Assembly (NCBI RefSeq): GCF_002845745.1
Contig: NZ_PIUM01000014.1
Location: 1-64,000, forward strand
Length of the DNA: 64,000 bases
Direction: 5' to 3'
DNA from: Telmatospirillum siberiense
GTDB lineage: Bacteria > Pseudomonadota > Alphaproteobacteria > Rhodospirillales > Magnetospirillaceae
Shown: positions 60,594 through 64,000 of the stretch, in pieces
Numbering within the stretch: the stretch's first letter is position 1
Layout: the number at the start of each line of letters is the position of its first letter
The notes under the pieces: model-generated
Told to the model about the DNA's origin: nothing
What the model saw: the letters and a program-made list of their open reading frames with translations, nothing else
The model's database searches: none
Position numbers and translations under genes: made by a program

Positions 60594-61241
60594 TCAACCG
60601 AACAGCGCGTCGATGTCGGCCTGGCCTATCTCCTTGGCGGGAGGCGAGTCCGTCTTCTCGGAGAAAACCTGGTCGACATGCGCCTGGTTAACCTTGTCGT
60701 CCGGTGGAGCGTCGGCGATTTTTCGGCCCAGCACCGATTCTTCGATGGATCGCAGCGTCTTGAGCGCGCGCTGGATGCGCTGGCCCGTCAGATCCTGAAA
60801 TCCGCAGGCCTCGAAGATGGCCGTGACGTGATTGAGGACGGCGAATCTGATCTCGCTGGGAACGCCGTCGGTATCGATGAGTTCGGAGACATGTTCGGCG
60901 GCGTCCATGATCCGGTTGGCCGCCTCGGCGTTGAGGCGGATGACAGCCTCGATCTCCTGGCCGGGACCGCCGACGTCTTCAATGTTCGGACGGGCCGTCA
61001 CCTGGCTCAACAGATCGCCGATCTTGTCCAGCACCTCGCTGGAACTCATGTCGTTCAGCTCGACGCTGCCGGCGACATCGGCACGCACCTCCTTGATGCG
61101 TTCGATGGTGAAGGTGTGCATCGCCTCCAGCCGCGCGGCCAGGGCCGCCAATTGAGCGGCGGTGACGGGCTGCCGGTTGTCCTCGGGGTGAATGTCTGTG
61201 TCCTGCATCTTAGGGCGCGGTCCTACCGAAAGAGATAACAT
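60594..61241 (-). CDS. cheZ: Protein phosphatase CheZ (alphaproteobacterial type), orphan
   Basis: 215 residues from the ATG at 61241, which has a very strong GGAGGAGGA site 8 bases upstream; an internal ATG at 61208 lacks one. Long helical protein with the CheZ catalytic segment A-C-G-F-Q-D-L-T-G-Q-R-I-Q-R (the D and Q that activate water) near 150 and a C-terminal conserved tail I-G-Q-A-D-I-D-A-L-F that docks on CheY. It dephosphorylates CheY-type regulators. No other chemotaxis gene is in the window. The first 11 residues before M-Q-D are extra relative to relatives. Confidence 0.88.
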   Translation of the reverse strand: MLSLSVGPRPKMQDTDIHPEDNRQPVTAAQLAALAARLEAMHTFTIERIKEVRADVAGSVELNDMSSSEVLDKIGDLLSQVTARPNIEDVGGPGQEIEAVIRLNAEAANRIMDAAEHVSELIDTDGVPSEIRFAVLNHVTAIFEACGFQDLTGQRIQRALKTLRSIEESVLGRKIADAPPDDKVNQAHVDQVFSEKTDSPPAKEIGQADIDALFG

Positions 61242-61453
61242 ATGATACCATCCTCCTCCTCCCTGAGGAAATGCGACGCAGCCGAGGGCTGATTCGATGA
61301 GGAGGCGGGGCCGAAATCCATCCTGCAAGTCAGGGTGGAGTTTAGCCGGCTGGAAGGCATTGGAATGTCCCCGAATTGGGACGTTTGAGTATTAAATGTC
61401 CGAGACATTTTGTCCCAGGCATGCAATGCCGGTCTTCCGCCCATGGCCGCCAA

Positions 61454-62347
61454 TCATGGTGGGTCGGTATGGAACCGCAGCCCCTCCGCCAGCGCATCGA
61501 AAGTGATCCGGCAACAGGGGCTGTTTCGCAGATCTTCATGCATGCTTACCCAGATTTCCATCTTCAGGGAAAATTGATCCGGAAACAGGCGGACGAGCGC
61601 GGCGTCGCGTTTGGCCAATCCGACTTGACAAATCCCGATGCCGGCGCCGGCCCTTATCAACGCCAATTGCGCAAGATCGCTATCGGTGCTGATGGCGAAA
61701 GCGTCGCGTTGAAAATCCGGAAAGGATTTGGCCGCCTCGCGAACGAAGGCCGTGCCTTCGTCGAAGCCGATCAAGGCGTGACGGGCCAGATCCCCGGTCT
61801 GCCGCGGCGTACCCTGGCGTTCCAGATATCGTCTCGTGGCGTGTAATCCCAATTCGATTGTCCCGACCCGCCGCGCGACGAGCGACACCTGCCGGGGGCG
61901 GGTCATGCGGACCGCGATGTCGGCTTCCCGGCGCAGAAGGTCCTGTATCTTATTGGTGAGGGCCAGTTCCACCCGCAGATCGGGATGCTGTTCGCGGAGG
62001 CCGGCGATGATGGCCGGCAGTACTTCGACGCCGATCACGTCGCTCGCCGTTACGCGAACGGTGCCTCGCATGCCGGGGCCTTGGCTCGACGCCACCCGTT
62101 CCAATGCGGCGGCGGCGGCCTCCATCGATTCGGCATAATGCACGAGCCTTGACGCCGCGTCGGTCGGCAGGAGACCGCTTTGCGATCGCGTGAACAAGGC
62201 GACGCCCAGCGCCTCCTCAAGCGCCGCGATATGCCGGCCGATGGTCGGCTGCGCGACGCCCAGCCGGCGGGCCGCTCCTGAAAGAGAGCCCTCCCTGAGG
62301 ACGCCCAGGAAGGAACGGTAAAGATCCCAGCCGATATCGTAGGTCAT
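61454..62347 (-). CDS. LysR family transcriptional regulator
   Basis: 297 residues: helix-turn-helix G-S-L-S-G-A-A-R-R-L-G-V-A-Q-P-T-I-G-R-H-I-A-A-L-E at about 20-44, effector domain with R-R-E-A-D-I-A-V-R-M near 140 and G-A-G-I-G-I-C near 230. Its N-terminal part is close to that of the LysR protein at 59678, so the two may be paralogues. It is divergent from an NAD-dependent epimerase-like gene with a 96-base A+T-rich gap (TATGAATAC, TTGTCAATTAC), where its binding site is expected. Confidence 0.92.
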   Translation of the reverse strand: MTYDIGWDLYRSFLGVLREGSLSGAARRLGVAQPTIGRHIAALEEALGVALFTRSQSGLLPTDAASRLVHYAESMEAAAAALERVASSQGPGMRGTVRVTASDVIGVEVLPAIIAGLREQHPDLRVELALTNKIQDLLRREADIAVRMTRPRQVSLVARRVGTIELGLHATRRYLERQGTPRQTGDLARHALIGFDEGTAFVREAAKSFPDFQRDAFAISTDSDLAQLALIRAGAGIGICQVGLAKRDAALVRLFPDQFSLKMEIWVSMHEDLRNSPCCRITFDALAEGLRFHTDPP

Positions 62348-62443
62348 GCAAAAATGTATGAATACTGCACATATTTTGTCAATTACGTATAGTCAGGCAT
62401 TGGCCGAGATTGATCTCTTCATCCCCTCCTTGTGGAGATCGTC

Positions 62444-63460
62444 ATGGAAGACAACGACACTGTACTGGTCCTCGGTGCCTCGGGCGGCATCGGCGGAGAG
62501 CTTTCGCGTCAGCTTCGCGATATCGGGTGGGCGGTCCGCGCCTTGCGCAGAACTCCGCGAGCCGCGTCCGTCTCCGAAAACGGGATGACCTGGTTGACCG
62601 GTGACGCCCTCAACAGGCGGGATGTCGCGGCGGCGGCCGATGGCTGCTCGGTCATCGTGCATGCCGTGAACCCGCCGGGTTATCGGCATTGGTCGGAACT
62701 GGTGCTGCCGATGTTGGACAATACGATCGCCGCCGCGACACGGTCGGGGGCGACCATCCTGTTGCCCGGCACGATTTATAACTATGGTCCGGACGCGTTC
62801 CCGATGGTGACCGAGGAGTCTCCTCAGCACCCGGTTACGCGCAAGGGCGCCATTCGGGTCGAAATGGAAAGGCGGCTGCGGGAATACGCGCGGAACGGTG
62901 GTCGCGTGTTGATCGTTCGCACCGGGGATTTCTTTGGGCCGAAGGCGAGAAGCAACTGGTTTTCGCAAGGCTTGGTCAGGCCTGGGCGCGTGGTCCGAAA
63001 GGTCCTTTCGCCCGGGGTTCCCGGCGTCGGTCATCAATGGGCCTATCTGCCGGATGTGGCGCGCACGATGGCGCGGCTCCTGGTTCGGCGCGAGGAGCTC
63101 GCGTCCTTTTCCACCTTTCAGATGGCCGGCCACTGGGATCCCGACGGATCCCTGATGACCGGGGCGATCCGTCGGGTCGTGGCCCGCCGGACGGGTGTCG
63201 AGCCCCGCGTCTCGGATTTTCCATGGTGGCTTCTGACCCTGGCATCGCCTTTCGTCGCGACATTTCGCGAGATGCAGGAGATGCGTTATCTGTGGCGGGT
63301 GCCGATTCGCATGGATAATGCGCGTCTGGAAGCCGTCCTCGGCGACGAACCGCATACTCCGCTGGACGAGGCGGTGGAGGCTACGCTTCGGGAACTGGGC
63401 TGCCTCGATGCGCGGGCTTCGGCCGGGTGGCGGCCTTCCGGTCCCGTATCGCTCGAGTAA
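62444..63460 (+). CDS. NAD(P)-dependent epimerase/dehydratase family protein (extended SDR)
   Basis: 338 residues from the ATG at 62444 with GGAG seven bases upstream. Extended SDR: L-V-L-G-A-S-G-G-I-G-G-E-L (nucleotide loop G-x-x-G-x-x-G) at residues 8-20, H-A-V-N-P-P-G near 70, and the active-site strand L-P-G-T-I-Y-N-Y-G-P-D-A. The usual YxxxK reads differently, with K at R-K-G-A near 133, so catalysis may be atypical; many members of this branch are regulators or quinone-binding (NmrA-like) proteins. Divergent from a LysR gene and probably its target. Confidence 0.85.
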   Translation: MEDNDTVLVLGASGGIGGELSRQLRDIGWAVRALRRTPRAASVSENGMTWLTGDALNRRDVAAAADGCSVIVHAVNPPGYRHWSELVLPMLDNTIAAATRSGATILLPGTIYNYGPDAFPMVTEESPQHPVTRKGAIRVEMERRLREYARNGGRVLIVRTGDFFGPKARSNWFSQGLVRPGRVVRKVLSPGVPGVGHQWAYLPDVARTMARLLVRREELASFSTFQMAGHWDPDGSLMTGAIRRVVARRTGVEPRVSDFPWWLLTLASPFVATFREMQEMRYLWRVPIRMDNARLEAVLGDEPHTPLDEAVEATLRELGCLDARASAGWRPSGPVSLE

Positions 63461-63646
63461 TGGTTGAGGCCGTCCTGCGCCATCCCTATCGCATCGGTGC
63501 GATTGCCCTGGGATTTCTGCAATTTTTCGGTTGCAAAATACTTTGCCAAACGTCATTTCACGAGAGTCGAAGAGTTTGGGTTTCTTCCCCTCGCGGCATC
63601 ACGTCCGGTGCCATATGTGGATCTTCCCTATAACTGATTTGATGTC

Positions 63647-63666
63647 CCCCGCGATGGCGCGCGGGG
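63647..63666 (+). promoter_or_regulatory. Hairpin in the leader of the cold-shock gene
   Basis: CCCCGCG (63647-63653) pairs with CGCGGGG (63660-63666) around a 6-base loop, ending 25 bases before the csp start codon. Structured leaders are typical of cold-shock mRNAs; the loop is too small to call a known thermosensor. Confidence 0.4.
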
Positions 63667-63691
63667 ATAACGCCGGCTTTGGAGGATACGC

Positions 63692-63898
63692 ATGCCCACA
63701 GGCACCGTGAAATGGTTCAACAACACAAAGGGCTTCGGCTTCATTCAGCCCGATGACGGTTCGGCCGACGTCTTCGTTCACATCTCGTCGGTCGAGCGTG
63801 CCGGGCTCATCAATCTGGGTGAAGGCAAGAAGCTCAGTTTCGATGTCGAACGCGGACGGACCGGGAAGCTGGCGGCGGTCAATCTCGTCGCGCTCTGA
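63692..63898 (+). CDS. CspA family cold-shock protein
   Basis: 68 residues, a complete cold-shock domain: G-T-V-K-W-F-N-N-T-K-G-F-G-F-I-Q-P (RNP1, K-G-F-G-F-I) and D-V-F-V-H-I-S-S-V (RNP2, V-F-V-H-I). It binds single-stranded RNA and DNA and melts mRNA structure. Strong GGAGG ribosome site. It is a single gene, followed by a nested hairpin terminator. Confidence 0.95.
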   Translation: MPTGTVKWFNNTKGFGFIQPDDGSADVFVHISSVERAGLINLGEGKKLSFDVERGRTGKLAAVNLVAL

Positions 63899-63916
63899 AC
63901 CCTGCCCGGCGACTGA

Positions 63917-63970
63917 GGGGCAAGAATTTAAACCAGGGCAAGCGGGGTTACCCGATTGCCCTGTTGCCCC
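63917..63970 (+). terminator. Nested hairpin terminator after the cold-shock gene
   Basis: Inner stem CAGGGCAA (63934-63941) with TTGCCCTG (63956-63963) around a small GGG/CCC stem; outer arms GGGGCAA (63917-63923) and TTGCCCC (63964-63970) are also inverted copies. It begins 19 bases after the stop codon. Confidence 0.6.
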
Positions 63971-64000
63971 GGGCGGAATTTCTTGACTTCTCCGGCCTGA

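Overview
The window is a G+C-rich (roughly 60-65%) chromosomal stretch of a Gram-negative bacterium. An alphaproteobacterium, perhaps of the Rhodospirillales, fits best: it has an alphaproteobacterial-type CheZ, NodT-like outer membrane factors, an isoquinoline-oxidoreductase-type molybdoenzyme, many LysR/MarR/HxlR divergons and palindromic intergenic repeats. This taxonomic guess is inference. I saw no rRNA, tRNA, CRISPR array, complete insertion sequence, phage module or replication origin.

Layout. (1) 1-2662: minus-strand fragment of a type IVb pilus operon: two TcpQ-type proteins, a lytic transglycosylase, a prepilin peptidase whose C-terminal tail is encoded by strikingly A+T-rich DNA, and the start of a lipoprotein at the window edge. 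(2) 2.9-17.8 kb: an electrophile/drug-response region. Two SDR oxidoreductases, a hydratase of the FAH/MhpD type, a tautomerase and a thioesterase lie among HxlR regulators and two efflux operons: HxlR-EmrA-EmrB (9432 to 6215) and outer membrane factor-adaptor-RND pump (16264 to 10514). The RND operon is headed by an internally deleted HxlR remnant, and both HxlR loci share a conserved upstream regulatory block. A DJ-1/AraC (GlxA-type) regulator closes this part. (3) 18.2-22.4 kb: a three-subunit periplasmic molybdoenzyme (2Fe-2S subunit, molybdopterin subunit, triheme cytochrome c). (4) 23.0-30.9 kb: flavodoxin, CMD-like protein and YqhD-type aldehyde reductase with a LysR gene, then an exported alpha/beta hydrolase, a RibD_C/DHFR-like reductase, a cyclophilin-like exported protein and another LysR. 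(5) 31.3-34.2 kb: a non-oxidative hydroxyarylate decarboxylase operon (subunits B, C, D) divergent from a MarR gene, with paired operators between them. (6) 34.5-41.5 kb: an MFS exporter, a response regulator that has lost its DNA-binding domain, a nitroreductase/MarR divergon and a large PAS-GAF-PAS-GGDEF-EAL protein.

(7) 41.8-57.5 kb is the most unusual part. An EmrB-type MFS exporter is followed by a decayed minus-strand GTP-cyclohydrolase-II C-terminus. Then comes a plus-strand operon of a RibD-type reductase, a sulfotransferase-like protein and a 14-blade WD-repeat protein, which recalls the composition of toxoflavin (azapteridine) loci. Next are a secreted single-heme protein and an unrecognised 407-residue protein. 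Divergent from the latter is a translationally coupled operon: glycosyltransferase, an ATP-grasp/acyltransferase fusion, and a beta-propeller protein related to glucosamine-IPC-transferase N-termini. A 1025-residue DUF748/AsmA-like protein ends the section. (8) 57.5-64.0 kb: a nested palindromic repeat, a cysteine hydrolase and quinone oxidoreductase divergent from a LysR gene, an orphan CheZ, a LysR/NAD-epimerase divergon and a cold-shock protein with its terminator.

Overall the window reads as an accessory region of regulator-plus-enzyme or regulator-plus-efflux divergons, separated by strong bidirectional hairpin terminators, with several decayed genes as evidence of turnover.
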